Shown: positions 52,124 through 60,347 of the stretch, piece by piece | How the letters are laid out: every line of letters begins with the position of its first letter | Position numbering within the stretch: position 1 is the first letter of the stretch | Source: SFLA01 sp045595165 | GTDB taxonomy: Bacteria > Bacillota > Clostridia > Oscillospirales > CAG-382 | Direction of reading: 5' to 3' | NCBI GenBank assembly: GCA_045595165.1 | Contig: JAZNZY010000019.1 | Span: 98,620 to 162,619 of the forward strand | DNA length: 64,000 nucleotides | Made by a program: the position numbers and the translations under genes | The notes under the pieces: generated by a model | Databases searched by the model: none | What the model was told of the DNA's origin: nothing | What the model saw: the letters and a program-made list of their open reading frames with translations, nothing else

Positions 52124-52600
52124 ACAGAGAGGGTGATACCAATGTACAATCAGTAAGAGATCTTAATGTGTAAAGAAACATGAAGATCTCCGCTTTGAAC
52201 AAAAGCTTGAAATATAAACAATTCAACAATTCGTTATTAAAAATCTCAGGAAAGCAATAACTTATCCGAAAAAAAGAAGGAACGATCTTTTTAGATGAAG
52301 CTGTGATAAACAGCGAGTAATGAGTATTTGAAGAAGTAAAAAAGAAACAATAAGTAATGGTTGGAATTCATTTAGTTTCTCCGATCTTTTAACTTTAATT
52401 AAGTAGCCCGAGACCAAAACACACAGCTATCTCGCTTAAGAGAAATTTATATATAATATTGGTGCAAGCTGCTTTGAGTTGCTGTTAAAGTTAAAACATC
52501 CGCATCCTACGAAAGAGAGGTTAAAATGATGTTGGATAATAAGACAGAACATAAATGACCCTTGGTCGATTGTAAAGAAAGTCGATCAAGGGTCATTTAG
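52124..52600 (+). ncRNA. Candidate large structured non-coding RNA (about 475 nt)
   Basis: This gene-free, AT-rich stretch has a good promoter in front and a 17-bp hairpin at its end. Complementary segments visible by eye: GAGATCTT/AAGATCTC enclosing ATGT/ACAT (52157-52191), GCTGTgataaACAGC (near 52310), AGAAAC/GTTTCT, a long-range TTTTAACTTTAA/TTAAAGTTAAAA pair (near 52388 and 52487), inside it TTAAG..CGAGA/TCTCGCTTAA with a TAGCC bulge that could pair with AGCTA, and AACATC/GATGTT. No ORF over 40 codons with a ribosome site is present. I cannot assign an Rfam family; ROOL, OLE, GOLLD and raiA RNAs are the ones to exclude. Confidence 0.5.
52553..52598. terminator. 17-bp hairpin closing the candidate RNA locus
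   Basis: AAATGACCCTTGGTCGA and TCGATCAAGGGTCATTT pair with one mismatch around a 12-base loop. The U tract after it is short, so it may be either a terminator or a stable 3' end. Confidence 0.65.
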
Positions 52601-52627
52601 TATATATGGGGAGTTTTTTAGGGGTGA

Positions 52628-52656
52628 TTGACACAAAACGGCAATGGATGTATAAT
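52628..52656 (+). promoter_or_regulatory. Consensus promoter abutting a GGGGTGA repeat end
   Basis: Exact TTGACA, 17-bp spacer, exact TATAAT. The -35 box is formed directly from the end of a TTTTTAGGGGTGATT sequence like that ending the dispersed elements. Confidence 0.9.
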
Positions 52657-52682
52657 AATTAAAACTGTTCGGGGGTATTGGT

Positions 52683-53816
52683 ATGGGAAATTCGTTCAAT
52701 AACGTTAATATACGCAAAAAGGACGGTATCGGTTTAAATGAAGTGAAAGACAGTCTGTGCCGTGTTTTGCGTAATGACGGCTTTGCGCCTGTGGAAAACG
52801 GTTCGGATTCCGATGGAAGCTGTATCGTTTTGTGCGGGGAAAATTCTGCGTGGTTTACGGTTTGTTCGGATCTGATTTCCTTTGAAACTCCCGATGATTT
52901 CGAGGTATTGGCAGATTCTATATCTGCAGAGCTTAATACGGACGTAATGGGCGTCGCATGCTTCGATAGCGGTCTTTTATATCTTAATCTCATTAACCGC
53001 AACGACAAAACAAACGCTTGGGCAAGCGTTGGCAAAGCTTCGGAATTCGGAATTAACAGAAGAAATAATTTTTCTGCTTGGAAGGAAAAGGTAACGGATA
53101 TTGATCTGTTTACTAAGCTTATTAAGAAAAAACGTGTTTTTGCAGAAGAAGCTCTCGAAGACATTTCGCCGGTTTTACTTCTTCCCGCAGAACAAAGTGT
53201 AACGTCTGCTCATTATGCCGAAGAAGGTGAATTTCCGGATGTTATAGCTCGGCTGTACTTCAAACGCACAGAAAATGCGGAAAACAACGAACCGCCCGTA
53301 TTCAAGCTGCATCATACCAATACTTCGGTTTTTAAAATGGAAGCTAAAAGCGAAGTATCGTTTATAAACGAGGGCGGCGCTTCCCAAGGTGTGTACGTTT
53401 ATTTTCTCGGGAATTATGTTGAAAACGACGAGATCACTTTTTCCGACGTTACGGTAGGCGGTGTACATAAAGAACTTGAAAAAATTCAGCTTTCAAACGG
53501 GGAATGGGCGTATAGAGCATATTATCCCGAAATGCAAATTCCCGCAATAGATAAAAACCTTAAAGGTGCAAAACTCGTAAAAGTACAGTATGAAAAATGT
53601 ATAACCGTTTCCTTTGTCGCTCACGGAAACCAAAGAAAAACGTTGGATATAACGGTTGTTCTTGTTCCCGAAAAGCATTGGAACGGACAAGGTCATTATT
53701 ATGCTTGGCGGGGCTGTTCCTCAAAACGGGAGTATATCAGAGCAAACAATGCCCGTGTGCTTGAAATGGATATGCCCGCATTTTTTCTTATGAATGAAGA
53801 TGATTACGATCTGTAA
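52683..53816 (+). CDS. Hypothetical soluble protein, 377 residues
   Basis: I do not recognise this protein. It is soluble, without signal peptide, and seems to have two parts: an N-terminal alpha/beta region (residues 1-155, with CIVLCGENSAWFTVCSDL resembling small polymorphic-toxin-neighbour DUFs) and a C-terminal beta-rich region (residues 160-377, with VSFINEGGASQGVYVYFLG). A perfect promoter lies 27 bp upstream and a weak GGGG ribosome site is nearby. It is monocistronic; the next gene has its own consensus promoter. Confidence 0.65.
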   Translation: MGNSFNNVNIRKKDGIGLNEVKDSLCRVLRNDGFAPVENGSDSDGSCIVLCGENSAWFTVCSDLISFETPDDFEVLADSISAELNTDVMGVACFDSGLLYLNLINRNDKTNAWASVGKASEFGINRRNNFSAWKEKVTDIDLFTKLIKKKRVFAEEALEDISPVLLLPAEQSVTSAHYAEEGEFPDVIARLYFKRTENAENNEPPVFKLHHTNTSVFKMEAKSEVSFINEGGASQGVYVYFLGNYVENDEITFSDVTVGGVHKELEKIQLSNGEWAYRAYYPEMQIPAIDKNLKGAKLVKVQYEKCITVSFVAHGNQRKTLDITVVLVPEKHWNGQGHYYAWRGCSSKREYIRANNARVLEMDMPAFFLMNEDDYDL

Positions 53817-53844
53817 ATGGGTGTTTTTCTGTATGTACCGTTTA

Positions 53845-53873
53845 TTGACATTGTGTTTTGCGTGTGGTATAAT
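53845..53873 (+). promoter_or_regulatory. Consensus promoter for the 290-residue membrane gene
   Basis: Exact TTGACA, 17-bp spacer, exact TATAAT; only 17 bp before the GTG start, giving a short leader that includes GAGGTG. Confidence 0.88.
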
Positions 53874-53890
53874 TGCCGTGAGGTGATATT

Positions 53891-54763
53891 GTGAAACTGA
53901 AAAGAAAAATTCCTTTTGATCTCAGCAGTATCAGAGGAAAGCTTTTTGCCGTATCCTGCGTGGGATTTTTGGTAGCCGCTTTATTCAACATCGGGGCGGA
54001 AACCGAAACCGAACAGCTTATATGCAAATGCTGTATCGGTGTGTTTGCGCTGCTTGCCATATGGTTTGATATTTCCCGCCAAAGCATTATAATCGGCATA
54101 GCGACCACCGTTTCCGCTTTGTTTTTTATAGTACCCTCGGGGTATTCACACCACGTTATATACGTAACCCTTTTTGTTTTCTGGATATGGGCGCAAATAA
54201 TCGGCATTATCGTTTACGCTGCCGTTAAAGGGGGATTAAAATACGAGTCAATTTCTTTGACCGCGAGTTTTGCGGCTATGTGCTTACTTCTCCGCAGCTT
54301 TACTATCGGAGAGAGATACGGCTTTGTTTCGGGGGAAAAGACCTTTTATATAGCCGCGGCTATCGGTGCCGCCCTTGTAACGGCGGTGTTCGGTATACTC
54401 ATTTATAAAAAACGTATAGTTTTTCAAAACGACGTAAAGAGCAAAAAAGCATCGTCGCTTGCTATCATTTTTATTCTCTTGGTTATTGTAACAGCCGGTT
54501 CCTTGCGTGCCGCAAACCACGTTTTCGATACGAGTGAGCCCGTGTCGGTTTCCACTACGGTGGAGGATAAATATATAAAAAGCAGAAGCAAGGGCGGCGA
54601 TGATCACTACATAATAATGCAAGTCGAAGAGGGCGAGCTTAAATTGGATGTGGGACGCTCGACTTATGATAGTTACGAAAAAGGCGATACCATCAACTTA
54701 AAACGCTACGGCGGCGCTTTCGGAATTTCTTTTTATCTGCCGGACAGGTATGAAACAAAATAA
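53891..54763 (+). CDS. Membrane protein of unknown function with C-terminal soluble domain
   Basis: 290 residues, GTG start with GAGGTGATA upstream. About six hydrophobic helices between residues 18 and 210, with short basic loops, then an extracellular or cytoplasmic tail (after VFDTSEPVSVSTTVEDKY) of about 75 residues ending in a beta-rich segment. The plan resembles Clostridial proteins of undefined function in which a membrane module carries a small beta domain. A serine hydrolase follows by 15 bp and is probably cotranscribed. Confidence 0.65.
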   Translation: MKLKRKIPFDLSSIRGKLFAVSCVGFLVAALFNIGAETETEQLICKCCIGVFALLAIWFDISRQSIIIGIATTVSALFFIVPSGYSHHVIYVTLFVFWIWAQIIGIIVYAAVKGGLKYESISLTASFAAMCLLLRSFTIGERYGFVSGEKTFYIAAAIGAALVTAVFGILIYKKRIVFQNDVKSKKASSLAIIFILLVIVTAGSLRAANHVFDTSEPVSVSTTVEDKYIKSRSKGGDDHYIIMQVEEGELKLDVGRSTYDSYEKGDTINLKRYGGAFGISFYLPDRYETK

Positions 54764-54778
54764 AAACGGAGATAGCTT

Positions 54779-55693
54779 TTGAATATGAAAGAAAAAATAC
54801 TTGCGTTTATAGACGCTTTATCAAAAAATAATCCGGGGTGCGAAGCTGTTGCTTTGTATCAAAACGGAGAAATGGTGGTAGAGCACCATTTTATCCCCTC
54901 GCTTCCCCGCCTTATATATTCTCATACAAAAAGCTTTGTGTCTACGGCGGCAGGAATAGCCATTGACGAGGGCAAATTAAGCCTTGACGATAAGATTCTG
55001 GATCTGTTCCCCGAATATTTACCCGTTATTACCGACGAGGGTGTGCGGAAAATAACCTTAAGACATTTCCTCACTATGTCTTCCGGCTTGGGCGGTGGCA
55101 ATCTTATGGGCGCAAACCGCAGAAAAGGGGAAGGATTCCCCGATTATATGGCGTATATGCTTTCAAAGCCTTTGCAGTATACCCCCGGTGAAAAGTTTGC
55201 ATATTCCAACGGGGATACTCACATGGCAGGCTGTATGGTGCAAAGAGCCGTAGGCGAACCCTTGGCAAAATATATCGGCAGAAGATTGTTTATGCCTTTG
55301 GAAATCGGATTTCCCGGCTGGGAGACCGACCCCGACGGAACTCCTTTCGGCGGCACGGGACTGTATATCACCATTTCGGATATGATGAAATTGGGCATAC
55401 TTTATCTTAACGAGGGTATGTGGAACGGCAAGCGCATCGTTTCAAAAGAATGGGTGCGTGAAGCGGGAAGCGAGCAGATACCTACCGGTATTCAGGACGA
55501 TTGGAGTTCAGCTTATGGGTATCAGTTCTGGATGGTGCCCGCAAACAAAAACGCCTTCCGCGCAGACGGCGCGTATTGCCAATATTCCATAGTTTTGCCG
55601 GAGCAAAACGCCGTGGTCGCTACCCAGTGCAGCGAGCAAAACGATACCGTAACCTTTGTAAAGCTCCTTCGGGAACTCGTTATAGAAAACTAA
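54779..55693 (+). CDS. Beta-lactamase-family (class C/PBP-like) serine hydrolase
   Basis: 304 residues. Active-site SxxK is SHTKSF (Ser48-Lys51 region), the second motif is YSNGD (YxN), and the C-terminal strand carries a WMVPANKNAFRADG-type segment in place of KTG. No signal peptide is visible, so it is probably cytoplasmic. Relatives are esterases, D-amino-peptidases or beta-lactamases; no resistance role can be claimed. A TTG start seven bases after GGAGA is used; the ATG two codons later is the alternative. Its TAA stop opens a hairpin array. Confidence 0.82.
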   Translation: MNMKEKILAFIDALSKNNPGCEAVALYQNGEMVVEHHFIPSLPRLIYSHTKSFVSTAAGIAIDEGKLSLDDKILDLFPEYLPVITDEGVRKITLRHFLTMSSGLGGGNLMGANRRKGEGFPDYMAYMLSKPLQYTPGEKFAYSNGDTHMAGCMVQRAVGEPLAKYIGRRLFMPLEIGFPGWETDPDGTPFGGTGLYITISDMMKLGILYLNEGMWNGKRIVSKEWVREAGSEQIPTGIQDDWSSAYGYQFWMVPANKNAFRADGAYCQYSIVLPEQNAVVATQCSEQNDTVTFVKLLRELVIEN

Positions 55694-55905
55694 GTTTGCC
55701 CCAAGGGCAAGTGAAGTTATCTTCGATAGTGAAGATCACTTCGTGAGTGAAGTTTCGCCTGCGGCGAAGATAGGGGTTCCCCGAAACGAGCAAAGCGAGT
55801 TTTGGGGGTTCCCGAAGTGGGGCAAACTTAACTTCACTTGGGTGTAAGCCCAAACTTCACTGCGCAGCAACTTCACTTTTGCGTTAGCAAAAACTTTACA
55901 GAGCA
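55691..55905 (+). repeat. Two-armed hairpin array beginning at a stop codon
   Basis: Starting at the TAA stop: TAAGTTTGCCCCAAGGG, then GTGAAGTT-linked hairpins (TATCttcGATA, ATCACttcGTGA, TTCGCCtgcGGCGAA). A centre with GGGGTTCCCCGAAAC and GGGGGTTCCCGAA follows, then ACTTCAC-linked hairpins in the opposite sense (TTGGGtgtaagCCCAA, TGCgcaGCA, TTTTGCgttaGCAAAA). AAGTTTGCCCCA at the left is mirrored by TGGGGCAAACTT at 55818-55830. Together with the next element it fills the 455-bp gap before the M13 gene. Confidence 0.85.
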
Positions 55906-55963
55906 AAAAAGAGCTTCACGGAAAGTTTATTGAAAAAAACAGCAAACACCCCGAGAAACCGTT

Positions 55964-56150
55964 GATTTCTCGGGGTGATAAACTTTTTTCGGGGTCCCCA
56001 AAAATCCGAAGGATTTTAGGGGTGAGTTTTTTTAGGGGTGATATTTTTCGGGGTCCCCGCAAAAGCGTTTTTTCGTGATATATTTCGTCCGTTGTGGGCG
56101 TTTCGTGAAACGCCCCTACTTGCCAAAAAACCTTTTGTGGGGTGATTTTT
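55964..56150. repeat. GGGGTCCCCG composite element (copy g), double
   Basis: Two units in tandem. The first has CTCGGGGTGATAAAC, TCGGGGTCCCCAAAAATCC and GGATTTTAGGGGTGAG. The second has AGGGGTGATATT, TCGGGGTCCCCGCAAAAGCG, a GGGCGTTTCgtgAAACGCCC hairpin and AACCTTTTGTGGGGTGATTT. The second unit resembles the copy inside the purine operon at 38665-38775, and its GGGGTGATTT end lies just before the M13 peptidase stop codon. Confidence 0.85.
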
Positions 56151-58047
56151 ACCAAATTACAATACGCTTTTCGGGAGCGAGGTACATTCCGTCGGTTTCC
56201 TTTACGTCAAAGGTTTTGTACCATTCCTCAAAGTTTCTGGGAGGCATATTTGCGCGGAGTACGCAAGGGCCGTGAACGTCAACCGCAAGGAGCATCTGCA
56301 GGTACTCGGGGCGCGCCTTCTGGCACCATACTCTTGCCCAGTTGCGGAAATATTCTTCGTAGGAAGCGCCCTCGGTGTTTGCCATAATATCCAACGTTAC
56401 AGACATACCGCCGTTATCCGCCATATTCTCACTTACGATAAACGCGCCGTTGACCTTACCCTGAGGAAGCTCGATACCGTCGAACTGCTCGATCATCTGC
56501 TGAACCTTTGCTTCGAATCTCTTAAAGTCGTCCTCTGTCCACCAGTCGTTTATATTACCGTTTTCATCGCACTTTGCGCCGTTGGAGTCAAACGCGTGGG
56601 AGATCTCGTGGCCGATAACGCCGCCGATACCGCCCAGATTTTCGCTTCTGGTCTGCTTAAGGGAGTAGAAGGGAGCCTGCAGAATAGCCGCAGGGAAGGT
56701 GATATCGTTTACAAAAGGATCGTAGCAAGCGTTTACCATATGGCCGGGCATTGCCCAGTTTTCGGGCTCGGTGGGCATATCCAGCTTGCTCAAGGAATCC
56801 TCTTCACGGATAGCCTTCAGAGTAAGCATTATATCAAAGAGGGAATCCTCGGGGTTGAATACAAGCTTTTCGTAAACTGCACGTGACTTGTCGGGATAAC
56901 CCATCTTAACACCCATTGTGGAAAGCTTGAGTATTGCTTTTTCTCTGGTTTCTTCGCCCAGAATTTCGTTTGTCTTGATACGGGTCTTGTAGGTATCGAT
57001 AATCTGACGAACTATCTCGGTAATATCCTTCTTCGCCTCTTCGCCGAAGTATTTTACACCGTAGTAAATTCCCACGGGCTCGGAATACATACTTGAAGCG
57101 AGGTTGTATGCAAACTTCTCTATAGACTGCATCTTTGCCACGCCCATAAGCGCACGGCTGTATGCACCGCCCAATTCGCGCAGCTCTTCGGAAAGGAAGT
57201 TGCAGGCTTTCATAAGTCCCGTTACGTATGCCCAGTGCTTGTATTTTTCAAGGCTTTCGCCGTTGAACAGGGTTGCAAATCCGCCGAAATATCTGGGCTC
57301 GGTAACAACCACCGTTTCGGGTACGTGACCGAAAAGATCGGTCAGAATTACGTCAAAGTCAACGGTGGAGAGCATTTCGCCCACCTTGGCGGTATCCATA
57401 GGGTTGTACATTTCAACGTATCTGGACCACTCTTCGCTGGTCTTGGCAAGAGAACCGATCACCTCGTCAAACGCCAAAGCGTCGTTAACATACTGTTCTT
57501 GCTGTTCGGGGGTAAGGTCGGTCTGCGCCATAACAGCCTTGGCAACGTTTGTCCATATGCCGATTATCTGCGCCTTCTGCGCTGCCATCTCGGGCTTATA
57601 GTAGGATGCATCGGGCAAAATTACGCTTGCGCCCTGAAGGTATACCAGGCGGCGCTTGGTATTCTTCATATCCGTATCAACGCCTATATTCATAGGGGTG
57701 GGGATTCCCTTTAAGGACAAAGTCTTGTAAAGACGGCTGAAATCCTCGGTCGTCTTAACTTCTTCAAGTACGGCGAGGTTGTTGAGCGCGGGTGTAATAC
57801 CGTGCGCCGCTTTTCTGTCTGCGTCCTTTGCAATGGCGTACAATTCGCAAGCTCTTTTAAGATGTTCGTCGGGGTACTCGCCGCTTGCGGACATAGCTTC
57901 AAATTCGCCCATCATTATCTTCTCAACACCGTCCGCCAGTTCGGTAAAGCCGCCTGCCGTAGGTTTGTCATCGGGGATAACCAGCTTATCCAGGGTTTCT
58001 TGGTTGACAAATCCGTAAAGATCGTCTTGTATTCTGATGTTTTCCAT
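56149..58047 (-). CDS. pepO: M13-family zinc metallopeptidase (PepO/neprilysin type)
   Basis: 632 residues, full family length. The zinc site is HEISH (480-484) with the third ligand Glu in ENMADNGG (540-547), plus the NACYDPFVNDITFPAAILQ block and the C-terminal GPCVLRANMPPRNFEEWYKTFDV typical of M13. There is no signal peptide, so it is probably a cytoplasmic oligopeptidase. A TTGTCT-17-TACAAT promoter lies at 58082-58110. A repeat element abuts the stop codon. Confidence 0.95.
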   Translation of the reverse strand: MENIRIQDDLYGFVNQETLDKLVIPDDKPTAGGFTELADGVEKIMMGEFEAMSASGEYPDEHLKRACELYAIAKDADRKAAHGITPALNNLAVLEEVKTTEDFSRLYKTLSLKGIPTPMNIGVDTDMKNTKRRLVYLQGASVILPDASYYKPEMAAQKAQIIGIWTNVAKAVMAQTDLTPEQQEQYVNDALAFDEVIGSLAKTSEEWSRYVEMYNPMDTAKVGEMLSTVDFDVILTDLFGHVPETVVVTEPRYFGGFATLFNGESLEKYKHWAYVTGLMKACNFLSEELRELGGAYSRALMGVAKMQSIEKFAYNLASSMYSEPVGIYYGVKYFGEEAKKDITEIVRQIIDTYKTRIKTNEILGEETREKAILKLSTMGVKMGYPDKSRAVYEKLVFNPEDSLFDIMLTLKAIREEDSLSKLDMPTEPENWAMPGHMVNACYDPFVNDITFPAAILQAPFYSLKQTRSENLGGIGGVIGHEISHAFDSNGAKCDENGNINDWWTEDDFKRFEAKVQQMIEQFDGIELPQGKVNGAFIVSENMADNGGMSVTLDIMANTEGASYEEYFRNWARVWCQKARPEYLQMLLAVDVHGPCVLRANMPPRNFEEWYKTFDVKETDGMYLAPEKRIVIW

Positions 58048-58081
58048 TTTTCTTCTCCTGTAATCGTATTTCTTTTTCCAT

Positions 58082-58110
58082 ATTGTACCACGGAAAGTTC
58101 AAAAAGACAA
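58082..58110 (-). promoter_or_regulatory. Promoter for the M13 peptidase gene
   Basis: Minus-strand TTGTCT, 17-bp spacer, TACAAT, 35 bp upstream of the start codon. Confidence 0.6.
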
Positions 58111-58143
58111 TATGAAATAAGATAAAAATCAAGTGAAACTCCT

Positions 58144-58192
58144 ATATCAAAAAACGGCATCACCCTTAAAGGGGTAATACCGTTTTTGGTGC
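58144..58192. repeat. Direct repeat 1 (terminator-like, island boundary)
   Basis: ATATCAAAAAACGGCATC, then ACCC, a TTAAA loop, GGGGTAATACCGTTTTTGGTGC. Near-identical to 58332-58379. The unit itself is an A/T-flanked hairpin and could terminate transcription both ways. Confidence 0.8.
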
Positions 58193-58290
58193 GGATGACA
58201 GGACACGGCTTGCTTCGCAATCCTGCCTGCTTGCCGTCACTCCGTTCCGTCTGCGCACCTGACGGCTAAACGACAGTCCACCGGACTGTC
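58187..58290 (-). other. tRNA 3'-end remnant and palindromes
   Basis: On the minus strand GTCCTGTCATCCGCACCA is the acceptor/T-stem 3' end of a tRNA with encoded CCA. The T loop is replaced by a longer GC-rich hairpin and no cloverleaf can be completed. Next to it is CGACAGTCCaccGGACTGTCG. This looks like an integration scar or an attachment-site remnant rather than a working tRNA. Confidence 0.5.
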
Positions 58291-58331
58291 GTTTTTAACG
58301 CCGCCAGCCTCCTTGAGGTTCAAGTTCTCCC

Positions 58332-58379
58332 ATATCAAAAAACGGCATCACCCTAAAAGGGTAATACCGTTTTTGGTGC
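58332..58379. repeat. Direct repeat 2, overlapping the recombinase 3' end
   Basis: Second copy of the repeat at 58144-58192, one base shorter in the loop. The last eight codons (APKTVLPF) and TAG stop of the serine recombinase are encoded within it. The intervening 139 bp contain the tRNA remnant. Confidence 0.8.
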
Positions 58380-59831
58380 ACCGGATGAAAACAAGGTTGA
58401 ACTGTTTTCGAGTGCTTCAAGACTAACTGTTTCCTCTTTATTATTACCGTTATATACGATTTTGAAATGGTCATCGTATACATAAATCGCATTGATGAAG
58501 GTGTCGATGATTTTTCTTTTGCCGTCTTGCTGAGTAATGTCTATCTTTCGATAGTTTGTAAGAGCCATTCTGTATTCGTCCTGTGTGTAGGTCGGGGACT
58601 GAATCTGCTCTTTAATAATGGCATCACCGAGTTCATCACGCTGCTTTTCAAGATCATTTAGACATTGCACCAATGCTTTGGATGCAGAACCCATACGAAT
58701 GGCATCCAACACATTTTGGATTTCCAATTCCTTTGCCTTCAATTGTTGTTCCAACTGTGGAAGAACGGTGCTTTCGTTATACTGTAGATTGTAAAGCAGC
58801 GCCGAGAGTTCTTCGATCACAGAATCATTCTTCAAAATCTCCATTGTTTTGTAAACGATAAAGTTCTCAAGCTTTTCCTTGTGCATCATCTTCTTGTCGC
58901 ACTTGTGCTTTTTCTGACGAACACAAGCATAATAGCGATGTACCTTTCCTGTGTGGCTTGTACCTGCTTGTGCAACCATCATTGCTCCGCATTTACCGCA
59001 GAACAATTTCGTTGTGAGAAGATAATCATCGTCTGCTGTGTGACGTGCGGGTGCTTTGGAGTTCTTTTTCAATTCACCTTGCACCCGTTCAAATCGGTCT
59101 TTGTCAATAATGGCAGGAACACCATCTTCAATCAATACACCCGAATGATTGTATTCGCCTATGTACGTACGATTGGAGAGAATATAGCGTACAGCATTAT
59201 AACGAAGAGGTTTGCCATTGGAACGTGTGATGTTCTTTTCTTCTAAATAACGGTGAATCTCTTTAACTGTCTTGCCATCATAAGCCATATCAAAGATTTC
59301 ACGTACAACATCTGCTGTAAGCGGATCGATCTCCAACTTTTGAGTTTGCTTGTTCACGACATAACCGAAAGGAACTGTGCCGCCGTTCCAAACACCTTTC
59401 AGTGCATTCTCGGTAAGACCTCGTTTAACTTTTTCAGCAAGTTCTACTGAATAGTATTCTGCGTAGCCTTCAAGTAAAGATTCCAGCAAGATGCCTTCTG
59501 CGCCTTCAGAAATGGTTTCTTTGGCAGATACCACACGCACACGGTTCTTTTTGAGAAGTGCTTTGTAGTGTGCCGAGTCATAGCGGTTACGCGCAAAGCG
59601 GTCAAGCTTCCACACGATTACCACATCAAAGTTACGCTTGTAGCTATCCTTTATCATTCGCTGAAACTCAGGACGATTATCTGTTTTGGCAGACAGTGCG
59701 CGGTCAATATAGGTATTAACAACGGTCATTTCATTGTATTTGGCAAACTCCATACATTCACGGAGCTGACCGTCTATACTTTCTTCACGCTGATTGTCCG
59801 ATGAATATCGAGCGTAAATTACGGCTTTCAT
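58353..59831 (-). CDS. Large serine recombinase/integrase
   Basis: 492 residues. N-terminal resolvase domain with the nucleophilic Ser in YARYSSDNQ (Ser10 or 11) and WKLDRFARNR, then the recombinase domain (VPFGYVVNK, SNRTYIGEYNHSG), a zinc ribbon (CGKCG with CVRQKKHKC) and a coiled-coil-like region (residues about 350-430). These enzymes integrate and excise mobile elements. The last codons lie inside a direct repeat, so the element boundary is probably at this end. Three more island genes follow to the right. The start has GGGAGAA upstream. Confidence 0.93.
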   Translation of the reverse strand: MKAVIYARYSSDNQREESIDGQLRECMEFAKYNEMTVVNTYIDRALSAKTDNRPEFQRMIKDSYKRNFDVVIVWKLDRFARNRYDSAHYKALLKKNRVRVVSAKETISEGAEGILLESLLEGYAEYYSVELAEKVKRGLTENALKGVWNGGTVPFGYVVNKQTQKLEIDPLTADVVREIFDMAYDGKTVKEIHRYLEEKNITRSNGKPLRYNAVRYILSNRTYIGEYNHSGVLIEDGVPAIIDKDRFERVQGELKKNSKAPARHTADDDYLLTTKLFCGKCGAMMVAQAGTSHTGKVHRYYACVRQKKHKCDKKMMHKEKLENFIVYKTMEILKNDSVIEELSALLYNLQYNESTVLPQLEQQLKAKELEIQNVLDAIRMGSASKALVQCLNDLEKQRDELGDAIIKEQIQSPTYTQDEYRMALTNYRKIDITQQDGKRKIIDTFINAIYVYDDHFKIVYNGNNKEETVSLEALENSSTLFSSGAPKTVLPF

Positions 59832-59852
59832 GTATTTTCTCCCTTCTGTATT

Positions 59853-60320
59853 TTAATAATAGTCATCCTCCAGATCGTGTTCTCTTACGAATCTGTCAAA
59901 TTGCCATTCCGGTCCATCAAAGAGCAATTCGAGTAAAGCTTGTTGTGCTTCGCTTTTCTTCATTTTCCAAACGCATTGACGAACCTTTTCATAGAGCTCT
60001 TCGGCGCGCTTGTCCGCTTGGTCCTGATAAGCCATTGCTTCATTATAGATTCTTTGAGCTTCTTCCGGAAAGGTAGCGAAATATACCGCCATCATATGCT
60101 TGCACACGATACGTTTTCCGGCTGCATGAGGACAGTTGCATTTGGATTTTCGAGGGTGTGCAATATCGATCTCTACAACGTAAGGTTCGTCAGAATTGCC
60201 TTTAACATCAGCAGTGAATAACCCCGGAGATGTTTCAATCAAATTCTTAACTTTATTATCTTTGTAATAATCATATCCGCGCCAAAGAGATGCGCCGCTT
60301 GTACATTCAATCAGTCCCAT
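59853..60320 (-). CDS. SWIM zinc-finger protein
   Basis: 155 residues with a SWIM motif CNCPHAAGKRIVCKH (CxC...CxH), preceded by a beta segment (LIETSPGLFTADVKG) and followed by a helical region (YNEAMAYQDQADKRAEELYEKV). SWIM fingers bind DNA or proteins. It is encoded between the recombinase and the HTH gene in the same orientation with a short spacing, so it is probably an accessory protein of the mobile element, perhaps in excision or regulation. This role is inferred from position. Confidence 0.82.
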   Translation of the reverse strand: MGLIECTSGASLWRGYDYYKDNKVKNLIETSPGLFTADVKGNSDEPYVVEIDIAHPRKSKCNCPHAAGKRIVCKHMMAVYFATFPEEAQRIYNEAMAYQDQADKRAEELYEKVRQCVWKMKKSEAQQALLELLFDGPEWQFDRFVREHDLEDDYY

Positions 60321-60347
60321 ATCTTTACCTCTTACTGTCTTCTTAAA

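Noticed and set aside
52586..53164. 192-codon minus-strand frame
   Set aside because: Antisense to the 377-residue gene and runs into its promoter; no start signals.
58187..58290. Complete tRNA gene
   Set aside because: Only the 3' end (T stem, acceptor strand, CCA) is recognisable; D and anticodon arms cannot be found.
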